Shown: positions 1-11,999 of the stretch, in pieces
How the letters are laid out: every line of letters begins with the position of its first letter
Position numbering within the stretch: the first letter of the stretch is position 1
Source: Hypholoma sublateritium FD-334 SS-4
Taxonomy: Eukaryota; Basidiomycota; Agaricomycetes; Agaricales; Strophariaceae
Assembly (NCBI GenBank): GCA_000827495.1
Contig: KN817573.1
Location: 167,953-231,952, forward strand
Reading direction: 5' to 3'
Length of the DNA: 64,000 bases
Program-made: the position numbers and the translations under genes
The notes under the pieces: model-generated
What the model was told of the DNA's origin: nothing
What the model saw: the letters and a program-made list of their open reading frames with translations, nothing else
The model's database searches: none

Positions 1-641
1 ATCGGTGACTGTGTCGAATACTATTTATAGCGCCGGTCAAAGTGATCGCCTATGCCGGAGGCTCGCCGTCAACTCGCCGGAGGCCTAGAGGCAACTGGTG
101 TTTTCAAATAATAACTTCACAGCGACTCAGGAAACAAGGCAAAGGCAGTATGGGTAATTCGGAAGAAACTAGAAGCTATCTCGACCACGGTACTCCTCTT
201 TATCAGATTCCTCAGAAAGTCCGCGGACGAAGTGGAACCCGTGGTGTAAATATTTGAATCGTCTGCTTGTGGAGTCGTACAAAAATCCGGATCTATATAG
301 CACTTTGTAGCGCTCTGACTAAATCGGAGTACAGGGCGAGAGGAAGCTATATATACACGAAAACGTGTCAGTACATATATGAACCTCAATAGATGTCCTA
401 TCCAGAAACCATCGCACATGAGGCATAATAAAATTACATACTTTACAAATGATGCCTAGGCTCTGGGTACAGGCATTTGTATCAGCAATTAGCAGGTTTA
501 TGATGAGTTGGGACAACAAATCGAAGGTCAAATAAATACATATGTGATATCCTAAGCTCCAGTCAAAGAAAAGAAACAATCACGAAAAATCAGAAACGAC
601 CGCACCCATGCCCAAGTGAATTGAGGTAATGCGGCATTTCG
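1..641. other. No gene recognised
   Basis: Only short overlapping open frames are present, with no recognisable motif or splice-consistent exon chain. The stretch lies just downstream of the 3' end of the minus-strand Zn2Cys6 gene, so part of it is probably that gene's 3' UTR. I see nothing else in it. Confidence 0.4.
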
Positions 642-3600
642 TCATGTTAGATGACTCTGATGCATACTATTCCCGCCCGGATTCCCCGCCCCTCCAGGTT
701 GGTGACTGTGCTGCGTCAACTCGCTGACGTTAGTGAGATACGTACCCCACTCATCCAACCTATAAGAGTGTGCAGTTAGTGGAGCTCTGAAACCAGTGTT
801 GATATCTCTGCAGCAGTGAAAAGACGCACTCGAATCCCGTCGGCGCAGTGGACCACATCGCAATCGTGTCGTTGTCTACAAACTGATACGACATATCTTG
901 CTGCTGCCCTTGTCCCTGGAGTCCCGCGTGTCCGAGCTGCTGCCCGCTAGGCCCTCCACGGTTGGAAGACCCGCTGGCATTATTACCCATGGCACTGAGC
1001 CCCGTCGTGTCCATCGCTAGTCCCCTGTAACCATTCATAGACCCACCCGCCGGCCCTTCCATCCCCACGAGCCCGTATCCCATACCAGGTGGTGGGTTCG
1101 GCTGGGATGCATGCTGCCCGTACGACAGCGTCCCTGCCATCGTGTCCAACATCATCCCAGCCGCCATCGCCGCTGCATCCATCTCGAATCCCGCCGTCAT
1201 CGAGCTCATCTCGCCTAGGGGCGGGTAGCCTGCGCCGCATGATCCGTCGATGCTCGTATCCGGACCGGGATTGATGCGCATTCCGCTCCCGCTTGTGACG
1301 TTGATGCCGCTGAGCGGGGGCTGCTGCTGCTGCTGCTGCGGTGGCCAGTACCCTGCTCCTTGCTGCGGGCCCGCATGGGTGGGGTGCACCGAGGCATCAC
1401 TGGAAAAGGCGACCTGTCCATGGAGCGGTAATCGGCCCAGCTCATTGCTGTAGACCGGTAGCGAGTAGTACTGGACGGGTAGATGAGGTGGCGGAGTGGG
1501 GACCACCTCGGGCTTTATCTGCGGCTGGGATGGCCGCCTTTCAACGCTCTGCGAGGGCAGGCCGCAAGATGAGATACGATCGTTGGACGGGCCGTGCCGC
1601 AACGCTGCTACGCGCTCGCTGTTCTCTTTGTGGACTCGCCGCGAGCCCGCGATGTTGCGCGGAATGTTCTCAGGCGGGCTCTGTGGCGAAGGGGCTGCGG
1701 AGCTAATAGGCGTCTCTGCATCCCGCTCGCGTTTATTCGTCGTCGGGGGACTATACTGTGGCAGTGGAAGATCTCCCACGGATGCAAGCTCATATAGAAT
1801 ATCCCTATAAAGTTCTGTGTCAGCGATGTAGCCTGGTATTTGCCCTGCAACCAAAAGCCTACCACAGCCTGCCTGCTGAATGCCACCGTTGCTCGGCGTC
1901 TCTGAGGACGTTCATACATTTGTGCACTTCCGCCATCTCTCGATTTGGATCTGTAGACAACCCGGACCGCTTCCCGCCCCAAATGCTCAACAGTAGCACG
2001 ATACCAGAGGTGAAGACAGACATCTACCAAAAACGAGGAGAGGCAACTTTGGTCATCTCGGCCTTCCACTACAATGACTGGGTGGGCGCACCTGAATCTG
2101 GGGAGTCGCCATCATGTGCGGCGGCTTCGCCTTGCCCAGCGCCGCCGTCCGCTTCCGCTGAATATCCACAACGTGACAACACGATCTGGCGGCGTTAGTG
2201 CATATGGCTAGCGAAGGGAAAGATAGGGGACTCGGCTTGCTTGGCGAGGGGATGAACGGCCGGTGGATGAGGATTTGAATGTGGTAGTACGCAGAGTATA
2301 GCGCGACGGACTGGGCGAAGCATTGGTCATCTTCTCGGACAGGATCCCATCGCACTTAGAATAAGAAGAAAGTGAGATTCTGACGTTTAGAAAAAACAGG
2401 ACAACACGCACGATGATCTGGAACAGTGTCGACCCATTTGTTCAACGCTGAATCTAGCTCAGCGACTATGTGCTGCTCCCATTGCGACCCAATAAATCCT
2501 AGAAGCACTTTAGACTTATTGATAGAATACTGACGCGCTTAATCAGCTTCAGATTGAATCACGGCATCTTGATGAGACTTACGATCGTTCGCAATGAGAA
2601 GGCCAGTATTTGATGCAGCTTGAGGTAAAGAATGAAAAAGGTAACCATGGATGGTTTGCCAGCCGGCTGCTTAAACCGCTGCTCGGGATCTGGGTTATCC
2701 CAATATTCGTCGTCACAATCGACGGGGAGATCAAGGTCGAAGCTACACGGCAAAAAAAACACGTTTGTTCAGCTGGAGCAAATTATTTGCTGACGCTAAC
2801 TCACTCTTCATCCTGAATGGCACATGGGCGGCCAAGTGACGAACTAACCATTCGGTCTACACACACAAGTACCCTGGTCATATTAGACAGACGTCATCTA
2901 AGACAGCAGCATGGCTGACATACCAGAACGCGCGCTTCCACATTTCATCCTCCGCAGTCATCTTATGCGAGTAAATCTTGCGGCGATGGGCACCAACATC
3001 TTGCGCTAGTCGGATGCCGATTCCTACTAGCGTCCAGCACGACTGCGGCGCAGACGACCCTTGTAGGAACTGTACCGCAAGCTGCGCAAGTTGTCAGTAA
3101 ATTAACGATAGCATACCAGGATAATCATTACGCAGTAGGATTGTATGTCAAACAGTGTCGGGGGTGATAACATGGAGCGCTTCATCATCTGGACCTGATC
3201 AAACCATTTCCAGCCACAGGAGTGGTAAGAATCAACGCCATCAAGCATAGCCCGGGGGTCGGTGGAATATCGAGCACCGACGGCTAAAACAAGAAGGTAG
3301 ACGTGAGCGAATTGGTCGTTTGAGAGATGCAAGCCCTCATTGGTCCATTTTTCAAAAGTAGGACGATGGAGCAGCGGTAGATAAAGATTGACGCAATCAA
3401 AGTAGAGGTCGACCAGATGTTTGGCGAGATCCGGCTCTGGAAATGTGTGTTTGGGTTTTTCAATCAACGCGTAACTCTTCTCCCACTGCAAGGTTGTGAG
3501 AACAGGAAATCTGGAGACAGGATGATCACCCACCGGTCGCGATGTCCAGAATTCACTGCGCAGGTTCTTCATCATCTTGCGTTTCCTGGAAAGTTCGACG

Positions 3601-4502
3601 ATATCCAGAAGGTCAGCGCTTCCGGTGTACTCGCTCTTGAGCTCTAATGCTGTATGTACGAGCATTGCCCCGCTTGATTTACCAAAGAAGCGGTACTCGC
3701 TCGGTTCGAGTTCCAGCCTCTTGAGGTTGTCCGCAAGAATAAGCGTCGTCTCTTCTTCAACGTCAGGTAGAGGTATTGGTTCGTTCGCTGCGTGGCGTAT
3801 GCTTGTAGTAACATAGTCGATTCCGACCGTCGTATTCTTTCCTGGGCGCTGGCTAGGAGCGCTAGCTAACGTGGTGAGCGACGTTCCAATGAGTTCGCTC
3901 GGATCTGCCGGTGGGCGTTCGGCCATCCAGTTACTATCCAATGACTCGGTGAGCTTCCTATAGGAGTCTTCATCTGGACATAACTTCGAAATGTCGGATA
4001 TTGAGTGCATGGGAGAGATAAACAACTCACCCGTCTCAGAAGCTTTTCGAGCCTCTCCACACGGTTCTCCAAAGTCTCTACGTAACTTCAAGATGCGTCT
4101 GAGTATCAAATCAAGATCCAGGGACATTCGGTATTTACCCTTTCGGAGGGCCTCGTTTCTGGTTGACCAGTGAGCTTAAGACGCAGTGACGTCAACAAAA
4201 CTCACCTTGGCCGTTTCCACATATGTGCAGTCGAAACTATAAGCGATACAGTTCGAACACTTGTTTCCTGGCATCTGTACGCCATCGCCTGGACAAGGAG
4301 TAAGTATGAGACTCGCCCTGCAGAGTGAAAAGGACGAACATCGAACTAAATAATACTCAAGTCAGTATGAGGATGATTGAAGACCATGTGGCCTACTTTT
4401 CTTGCGTCTGCATATATCGCATGCGCGCTGGATCCGCCGTTTCTTCTGATAGCCTCCAGCGCTGTTCTCTCCGTCGTTGAACTCGTCTTCGTTGGAAGAC
4501 AT
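642..4502 (-). CDS. Zn2Cys6 fungal-specific transcription factor
   Basis: Sequence-specific nuclear regulator. I read 14 exons: 4502-4397, 4345-4340, 4288-4206, 4158-4139, 4085-4031, 3983-3117, 3081-2924, 2873-2805, 2742-2583, 2529-2412, 2354-2092, 2023-1863, 1804-830 and 759-642. They sum to 3159 nt, giving 1052 aa in one frame. The zinc cluster is complete, with Cys28, 31, 38, 48, 51 and 58 in CX2CX6CX9CX2CX6C spacing. It is followed by a KRGPPKG linker and a short coiled coil (YVETLENR...KLLRR). The middle holds a fungal_trans homology region, including the IWGGKRSGLSTDP stretch, and then a long Gln/Pro/Gly/Ser-rich C-terminal half. The protein ends in the family-typical GFELDEWGTYL segment. 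The start is the ATG giving MSSNEDEF, because it is the closest in-frame ATG to the zinc cluster. Target genes cannot be told from sequence. Confidence 0.93.
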
Positions 4503-5720
4503 TAGGACAAAGTCGCTATCATGCAGATCGCAATAAATACGAAATTTGGACGTCAGTGGACAAGGCCGGCAAACGCCCTGACGCGTCAAATGCCGGCTGG
4601 GCAGGAATGCCTAAACGGGCTAATTCAGACTAATTTAAGGTGCGCAAGACAGCACGTGAATTTTGTATTTGTACTGTTTTTACACATATTCTGCCGAAAT
4701 TTGCCTTAATTAAGCAAATGTGCTCGTGGTACAATTTCGAAGCTTTCCTACTTCCGTGCAACTATCCATTTCCCACTCACCTGCATTACCTAGCCTGCAG
4801 TAGAGTAAAAAATGTAACTTCTGGGATGTCTCAAATTATTAGTTACAGTGACCTGTCTGTGCCAAGTCAACTGCGCTTCGTCTGCGCTTCGTCTGCGCAT
4901 TATCTACCAGTGCTGCGCTAAAATTACGGCCTGCAAATCAATCGAACCATATATTCCAAGAAACGCTGGGTTCTGATGTTCTATTCAGGCCACTATGATT
5001 CACTGCGTCGGACGCGGCTGATAAGAATCAGAATTTATGACTCAGGATCTGACGTCCCAGCAGAGGGAGCGGCTGCCCTGATAAAAGCATCACGTAGATA
5101 AAAATAAAAGCACTATTCCAGACCTCATGAGGCTTGCATGATGCCTGCCAGATTTTCAATGCAGGCTAGTATTCAGATCCAAATTTCATGTGGCCTGCGT
5201 CTGAAGCAGTCATTCCCTTGGCTTAGCGAGGTAAGTACTGGTCTGACGGGATGGCTCTTTACTTTCTTAGAAAGACAGGACAGCCGTGATCTAATTAAAA
5301 AATGTACATACTGGTACAATAAGTCTTGCAACTCCGTCAAGCAGCGATGGGTATCAGATCAAACAGCGCGACAAGCAACGTCTCTAGATACTTTTAATAA
5401 GGTGCACGGATCATTGGCAAAGGGCCCGTGATAGAAAATGCATGGGGACGTGGCGAAGACGTGGCGCTTGCGTACTCTTGAGTCTTGCGTTGGCACAAGA
5501 CTGGAGCTTTCAGCAAGCGCCGCGTACAAATTTAGAATATGTCTTGTCGCAAAACCACCCGCAAATCTGCTTGAAGGTCAATTTTGAAGGCAGAAAATGT
5601 GTAATATATTTCTTGCATTCAAGTACTTGTGAAGGACAGACTCTACTACGGAATTGGAAACATATATCGCACCGATCAAGTATTTATGAATATCTAATGA
5701 AGTGCTCGATTTGAATAAAA
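4503..5720. other. Intergenic, upstream of the Zn2Cys6 gene
   Basis: AT-richer DNA without a coherent reading frame. The part next to 4502 should contain the promoter of the Zn2Cys6 gene. No repeat, tRNA or conserved protein segment was recognised. Confidence 0.4.
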
Positions 5721-6764
5721 TCAGTCAAGACTTGACTCATCTCTGAGCCTGAGGTCATCGAAGGATTTTATGTCAGGCATAGTGTGGAAATTGAACTGGC
5801 GTTCCACTATTGCGGGCAGTATGTAGACCTCGATCCCCACTTCTTTGCATTTTAACTTCAAGCCTTCAAGGGCCTGTGTTGATGATCGTACGGGTCTAGC
5901 ATACCTTTCACGAATCTCTTCAACACGGACAACCGCGGTGTTAAGGGTGCTTCGTCCCTCTGATGGTAACGACTCGGCGATGCGATGCCTCGACGTAATC
6001 GTATGTACAATAGCCGCTTCCGCATGTCGATCGAGAGGCCCGTCGTACTGGATGAATAAGCAAGCTAGGTGTCGTAGAATATGCCCTGGAACGGTATCGG
6101 GATATGATATGTTCTGGAAAAGATCATAAGAAAATTTATTGAACATGTTGACTGCAAGGAACTGCAGATTGGGGGCCCTGTCGAGTAACGGTTTGAAGTT
6201 CTCTTCATGACCGAAGTGAAGACCGAGCATTACCAGATGCTTGAATTCTCCCAGAGAATTCAACGCGGGATAGTGGTTGGCGGGTCTGTCGGGGGGGGCA
6301 CCTGGTTGATAACGGCGCATATTATTGCGGACAATATCCAATCCCTGGAGATTCGGGAATTTGATTATCTGCAAGAGGTCGTGTAGTGCTATCCGATCAC
6401 ATGTGGGTAAGAGAACCAGCGCTGAAAGTCTGAGATTGGAATGGATCACCATTTCGGGGGGCGGTATGTTGTTCAAGTCCACATCAAGGCAAAACGAAGC
6501 TGTGTGAATATTGGGCGATAATTTCAGGACGTGGATACACTCGCGCATTTCGATAGGGCCAAATATGCGAAGGTAGGTTAAATCTGACCATTTTACGAAA
6601 TTATCGAGGTGCTTGAGGCTACCGCCAGTTATATGGGGCAGAAGTTCCACAGTCAATCGGGTAAGTGGGGGATGTGTTCGAAAAAGTTGCGCTTGCTTGT
6701 TCTCGGTGGCCTTCGATGGCTTGCCTCTCCACTTCGATAAGAGGGCGATTGTGCGTGAACGCAT
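5721..6764 (-). pseudogene. F-box/LRR-type protein remnant lacking the F-box
   Basis: The frame encodes about 347 aa with irregular leucine-rich segments (for example LTRLTVELLPHI, FPNLQGLDIVRNN and FKHLVMLGLHF). These are typical of the C-terminal part of the F-box proteins expanded in Agaricomycetes, which recruit substrates to SCF ubiquitin ligases. No F-box or start exon could be placed upstream. The frame is closed just before it by a TAG at about 6786, and the nearest ATG is at 6764. It could be a 5'-truncated gene, or a functional gene whose upstream exon I missed. The related complete protein at 10177-11999 shows what is absent here. Confidence 0.45.
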
Positions 6765-7499
6765 CGACAAGTTCGGATGGACAGGCAGCTACTAAGTCCT
6801 GTATAATGGAATATATTAGGATGGGACAACGTTGGCTCAATATTGAATTCAACTTGCAGAGAATTTGTGAGAATGGCCCGTGTAAAGCCTTCTTTTCTCC
6901 GTCGTTTTCCTTTCAGTATTAGCTTGCATATGAAGTTGTTGATACTGTGCTCTTTCGTCAGTCAACGGAGCCACATGGATGATGTAACTTGCACTCACTT
7001 AGAAGTTGAACAATCGACGAGGTTGAAAGATTGGTAGAGGTTCGGAGGCAAGTTTGAATGCGACGATAGGCGTGGAGTCTTCCTAAATTCCTCGATCTCA
7101 CGATATACGTAGAGGTTCGGACCTGTGCTGCACGGTGCATATCTGCATATAAAAAAAAGCTGATAATGTACACGGTATCACATCAGACTTACTTGGGGTA
7201 TTACACCGTCGTAAAGCTTATCCAGAGTTCCGAACCGCCGTACGAGAGCCATGATGAATACCGAGACAAATATAGACATGACTTCTGGGCACCGCGCACT
7301 CCGAGTCGGGCACCGTATCGAAGCAGTGTGAGGTAGATAAAGCAGGGAGCTAGACAGTAGAGAGAGTTTAAGAATAATCCCGTCTCGTGTAGATGTTATT
7401 GGTCCTTGCATGGAGGAATTAGGGCGGGTTAAGGGGTAGATTGCAGTCGACGCGTTGATGCTTGCAACCGCTAGGCCACCTTGGCCCCCGAAGGAAATA
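6765..7499. other. No supported gene
   Basis: Splice-like signals exist on the minus strand (for example GTAAGT near 7194 and a CAG acceptor near 7146), but they do not join into a convincing protein. The stretch may hold the missing 5' part of the F-box remnant or a decayed gene. Confidence 0.3.
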
Positions 7500-7764
7500 T
7501 TAATGGATATCGCCCTCATCGGCAGGCACTCCAGGGACGTAGCCAACCTGAATAGCAGGCACTTGAGCCTGCCAGAAACTGGAAGATTTTCAGTTGTGGT
7601 GGTTTGCGTCACAGCGGATCAAGTTTTGAGTCAGTCGGAGCTCGAAATACCAACTTACGCAGAACGTTTACTTGATCTCGGACCAACCAAACATATTCCT
7701 CGGTCAAAATCACTATCCCAGGCAATTTTCCAGTAATAGTACTATTCGGTGCGCTTGAATCCAT
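7500..7764 (-). CDS. Possible small two-exon protein of unknown function
   Basis: A weak model. The ATG at 7764 opens MDSSAPNSTITGKLPG, continues to ...EEYVWLVRDQ, and can splice through a GT donor and a GCAG acceptor into a tail reading AQVPAIQVGYVPGVPADEGDIH-like sequence before TAA at 7500. The total is only about 55 aa. It is divergent from, and shares an upstream region of about 85 bp with, the Rossmann-fold gene starting at 7850. I recognise no family. It may be part of a larger gene extending left, or not a gene at all. Confidence 0.22.
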
Positions 7765-7849
7765 ATCTGGAATGTTCTCTTTTCGAGGATATCGACGTGA
7801 TCTCCAGTACAAGTTACAGTGAGCACTGAGAAGCAAGAAAAACATCAAC

Positions 7850-8864
7850 ATGCATACGCCGGTCGAGATCCTGGTGCTCGGTGCCGGATGGACGTCGACG
7901 TTCGTCAAGGATCTCTGCGATGAAAATGGATTGAGCTACGCTGGTACCAGTCGATCCGGACGAGACTCTACCATCAAATTTATCTTCGACCCCAATTCGG
8001 ACGACTTGGAGCCATATTCAACCCTCCCAACGGCCCATACTATTGTCATTACGTTTCCCATCACTGACAAGGGAGCGTCCAAACGACTAGTTACTCTCTA
8101 TGCCGAGAGCCATGGGCAAAATGGACCCACTGCCAGTGGGCAGGGGAGGACGCGATTCATTCAACTCGGCACAACAAGTATATGGGATGTGAGTTTCTTC
8201 TGCAAATATGTACGCGTAGCATCTGACAGGCTTCGTTAAGCAGGGCAAACGCTTGAAACTCAATGTCGATGTATTCCCGGAGAACAAGTGGTATGACCGA
8301 CTTTCGTCATTTGTCTCTACACCTAGAGCAGAAGCAGAGGAAGAACTCCTCTCGTTATCGCCTTCATATCCAAGCACGATTCTCAACCTCTCTGGTCTGT
8401 GGGGTGGGACGCGATCTCCGAAGAACTGGGTAGGGAAGGTAGCCCCATCAAAAGAGGTCCTCAAAGATAAAGTCTGTAATATCTTTCATTTGCCTTTCTC
8501 TGACATAACGAAGAGTTCCTATCACTAGGGAAGTCTTCATCTCATTCACGGGGTGGACATCGCCCGTGCTATTCTTGCTGTCCATCGTAACTTCGACAAA
8601 GCACAAGGCCAGCGATGGATTCTCAGCGACGGCCGCGTTTATGACTGGTGGGACCTTGCATCGGCGTGGGGATCCGTCCCCACTCTAGCGGCCTCAACAA
8701 AAGATGATCATGGGCCTCAGGCATCATGGGTTCGGGAGCTAATGGATGAGTTGGATATTCGCGCACTGCCACGGAACGTTGAAATGCTTGGACGGGCCCT
8801 TGATTCTCGCGACTTCTGGAAGACATTCAATCTTAGCCCTATCTACGCGATGAACCAAGGGTGA
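7850..8864 (+). CDS. Atypical short-chain dehydrogenase-like NAD(P)-binding protein (YeeZ-like)
   Basis: Three exons (7850-8188, 8244-8471, 8529-8864) total 903 nt, or 300 aa. Residues 5-20 form a Rossmann first strand with LGAGWTSTF, a glycine-rich dinucleotide loop. Further conserved-looking segments are VITFPI, FIQLGTTSIWD, LNLSGLWGG and the late LIHGVDIARAI. These follow the layout of NAD-dependent epimerase/atypical SDR proteins related to bacterial YeeZ. The classical YxxxK catalytic pair is not obvious. Substrate is unknown; a cytosolic location is likely because no signal peptide or membrane segment is seen. Introns are 55 and 57 nt; the second uses a GTCTGT donor. Confidence 0.82.
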
Positions 8865-9059
8865 CTCTGATAGAACTTGAAAAACTCTGTCTGTCTGGGA
8901 GAGGAGCATAGACCCGCTCTACGATTACACAGCTCCGTAATGGCGAACGAATCCCTCTTTCAAAAAAAAATACAACGGTATCTTGGGGAGTTACATATCT
9001 ACGGCGCTAAATTTCTCCAGCTCACGCATACTGCCAAATGTACCTATAGCGATCGTGAG

Positions 9060-9859
9060 TCAAACAACTATCACCTCCACGGCATTGGATCGAATCGAGT
9101 CAAATTTGCTAGCTTTTAAGGATTTTGTACCTCTCGATGTGAAATCGATTAACACAGTCCCATCCGCGCCGCTTGTTTGGTCATTTACGCTGGCTCCCGC
9201 CACTGGTTCGCCATTCATGCCATCGATGACGGTGAACTTTGCTGGCTTGCCGATAATCGCAGTGCGGGGCCCAGAGAGTTTCAGAAAGTGCGTCTTGGAG
9301 AATGCGTCGAATGCGAAGAGCACCTCGTCGCTGCTTCTGACCTCCTGTTATATTATAAGATCGACTATCATCTTGTATTTGGTCTGAGAAGGAGAATACC
9401 TGTTGACATCCCCCAACCGGAGTGAACTGGAAGTTCACAAGAATACCCCAGAATTGCGTCGCGGTCTGTACGCTGTCGCCGATTGCAGTGATAAAGAAGT
9501 CGTCAAAAGTGGGATCAAATGTTCTATGAGAAGCGACGTTGAGTTAGTTGCAAGTAATTACGTTCGGAGCTGACGCACCCATCGAACGTAAATCTCTTTC
9601 GGCGGGCAGCGTCTGCCAGTGCACTGGTACATGTTGCCCCAGGGAGGGTATTCGCCTTGTCGTTCAATCCGTTGCAAGGGTGGGTGCCGCCTGAGGGGGT
9701 GGTGACGTTGTGTCCGCGCGTGAAGATGTCTCCTTCAAATATTGTTTCCCGCTCCCCTTCGATTCTCAGGTGAACAGGGATCCCGGGGTTCACTGCAGCT
9801 GCCGCGAAGGAAGATGCAACGCAGAGATAGGAGGCTACTGCCAACCAGCTGAGTTGCAT
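9060..9859 (-). CDS. Secreted DUF4430-domain-like protein
   Basis: Three exons (9859-9579, 9523-9400, 9344-9060) sum to 690 nt, or 229 aa. The N-terminus is a clear signal peptide (MQLSWLAVASYLCVASS followed by FAAAAV). The mature part begins VHLRIEGERETIFEGD and contains GGTHPCNG, an FDDFF segment, QFWGILVNFQFTPVGGCQQ and FDAFSKTHFLKL. This is the layout of DUF4430/transcobalamin-C-like domains, which are best known in bacteria and also found in some basidiomycetes. A C-terminal segment (KFTVIDGMNGEPVAGASV...) looks like a small Ig-like/bacterial surface-type beta domain. It is probably extracellular or cell-wall associated. The ligand is unknown. Confidence 0.8.
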
Positions 9860-10176
9860 TTAGTGGTTGGATACGCGCACAGCACGGTTCGTATGGCCTT
9901 CGACTGTAATACGAACGGGGCCTGAGACGCATCAGCACTGTCTTTGCATGTCGACTTTATGTTCGAAAAACCTTCAATAATTCCCACTTCATGTCGGAAT
10001 TGTTGGTGGTGCCTGTTCGGACCAGGTCGAGACGTGTCTTCAAGTTCAGATTTACATCACTCATGTATACCATATGCAGTATTTAATTCACTACAAAATT
10101 ACATGTTGATCAATTGATTTGGAACTTGAATGACATTCGTGTCCCACCAGCCTCTATCTCACTGGTGTTCAAACGT
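9860..10176. other. Intergenic between two minus-strand genes
   Basis: A stretch of 317 bp with no gene; it should contain the promoter of the secreted DUF4430-like protein and the 3' UTR of the F-box gene. Nothing else is recognised. Confidence 0.4.
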
Positions 10177-11999
10177 TTAATATTCATCTCCATCCTCCCA
10201 GAGCCTTTCGTTGAAGGTTTCCACACGGGGTACATACCACTTCTTGCGTGGAATTTCTGGCTGGTACATGTCAACTTTGAGGCCAATGCTCTTGCACCAT
10301 CCTTCGAGGCCCATCAGGTCCTTGGCCATGAGAAGGTCAGTTGATGGGTCGGGAACATTAAAAATGACACGATCCAGGCAATGGCATTCTGTGGGTAACG
10401 CTTCGCCCCGGCGCGAACCAAGCATCTTTCTGAGCAGTTCGCTCTCCCCATCATCCAAAACAGGATCGTGCGCAGCGTCGATTCGGAACGCTGAGAGACA
10501 AGGTAGAATGTTTCCAGAGCTTCCATCTGTAGCAATGCCTCGGCCAACTTCGTAAGTCATATTTTCAAGGAGCAAGGCCGGGGATTGCAATGAAATGGTG
10601 GTTAGAGTGAGCTCGCGTACGCTGGCAGCGGCCGAAAGAATCAGTAGCATATGACGATCACTTGCGCCATTTAGATACAGACGCTGTAGGCGGGGAAAAT
10701 CCAAAACACTCAGGCTCTGCGTGAGCGGAGATAGGTCCGCGCTCCAAAAGTTCTTGTCGGCACGTAGAAGATCCAAATCTACGAGGTTGGGAAGTCGGAA
10801 AAGGCTTAAGAGGTCGACAAAATTGAGATGAGGGCAGTGTGCGCAAATCTCCAAAGACAGTTTTTTGATGTTGCAATAGATGGGCGGAACGGCCGTTGGA
10901 AAATGTGTCCGATTATCGTGCATCACAGTGAATACACCAATACGCAAATTCGTGCATGATTCCATGACGATGATAAGATCCGCGACAACTGCTGGCTTTG
11001 AAACGCAAATTCTAGTGAGCTGGTCCCAAGGAATACAAAGAAATCCGTAATGCGAAGTGTTTATCGAGTCTAATACCAGATTTTTGAGAGCTGGAGTAGA
11101 GTTGATCGACCTTATCGCGTCTGTGGAAGGGGTGTCGGTTACACTGACACCAGACAATTGAGCCAGATGAGTGCTTTGAATATCCAGCTGGTACAGAGTC
11201 GGAAGATCCCATTCCAGAGGCGGATTGAACAAGATTCGAAGCGTTTCTGATCTGGACGATCCAATGCCTAAATGTTGAATACGAGTGACAGTGGGAGCAA
11301 GAGCGATGAGAAACTGCCGCAAATTCCTTTCGACCATGACGATGGCAGATGTATCGAGCTGAAAATAGATGAATAACGTTGAGGGAATGGTGTTTGCGCG
11401 CTTTGACCACTCAAATACAACTTCGGCATATGTTGCAAGCGATTCCGTGTCTTTGACCGTGAGATAGAGTGTGCTCCACATGCGCGGCGTGGATAAAGCA
11501 ACGGTTCTCCACAAGGAGCACACATGTGAGAAAACGAGGGGAAAGTGCTGGGGGGATGGAGTCGGGCGAGGTGGAAGGCAAGATATCGCTATTTCCTTGA
11601 CAATATCCCGTGGGATTCGGCGAATGGGGGCCTTTAACTTGTCGCAGAGCTGTAAGACGGATTGCTGCGTCGTTGCCTCACCGATCAGTGTCCGCCTCTG
11701 CTGCTGCAATGCGTTGATATGAGCGTCGACCCGCATAATCTTTTGGCGGATCTCCAACGACGCCATCCTGGTCTCATGTTCCACGGAACGCATCGCTTGC
11801 ATTTCACCATATGTGAGAGGTTTGTTGTGACTGGCAGCGGGGGCTAGCTCAGCGAGACGATGGAATGTCTTCTACATGCAAAGTTTAGTGCACGAACTGG
11901 CGTCTCTTGAGATATTTTCAATATGGGACATACACTTGACACCAACTGAAATTGGGGAGATTCTTCGTCGCTTGAAGTTGATTCGCTTTCGGAAGACAT
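10177..11999 (-). CDS. F-box and leucine-rich-like protein
   Basis: Two exons (11999-11934 and 11871-10177) sum to 1761 nt, or 586 aa. The first exon supplies MSSESESTSSDEE and splices in phase through GTATGT. A coiled coil (about residues 45-90, ...INALQQQRR...) precedes an F-box-like motif (IRRIPRDIVKEIAISCLP...VCSLWRTVAL). About 400 aa of irregular LRR-like repeats follow (for example LPTLYQLDIQS, LPNLVDLDLLR, FPRLQRLYLNG). F-box prote­ins of this layout act as substrate adaptors for SCF ubiquitin ligases. The C-terminal repeats should choose the substrate, which cannot be inferred. Reading frames are intact, unlike several F-box relatives elsewhere in the window. Confidence 0.85.

Noticed and set aside
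983..1706. Long open frames overlapping the C-terminal exon of the Zn2Cys6 gene on both strands
   Set aside because: GC- and CAG-rich low-complexity DNA leaves all frames open; the spliced minus-strand gene explains the region exactly.
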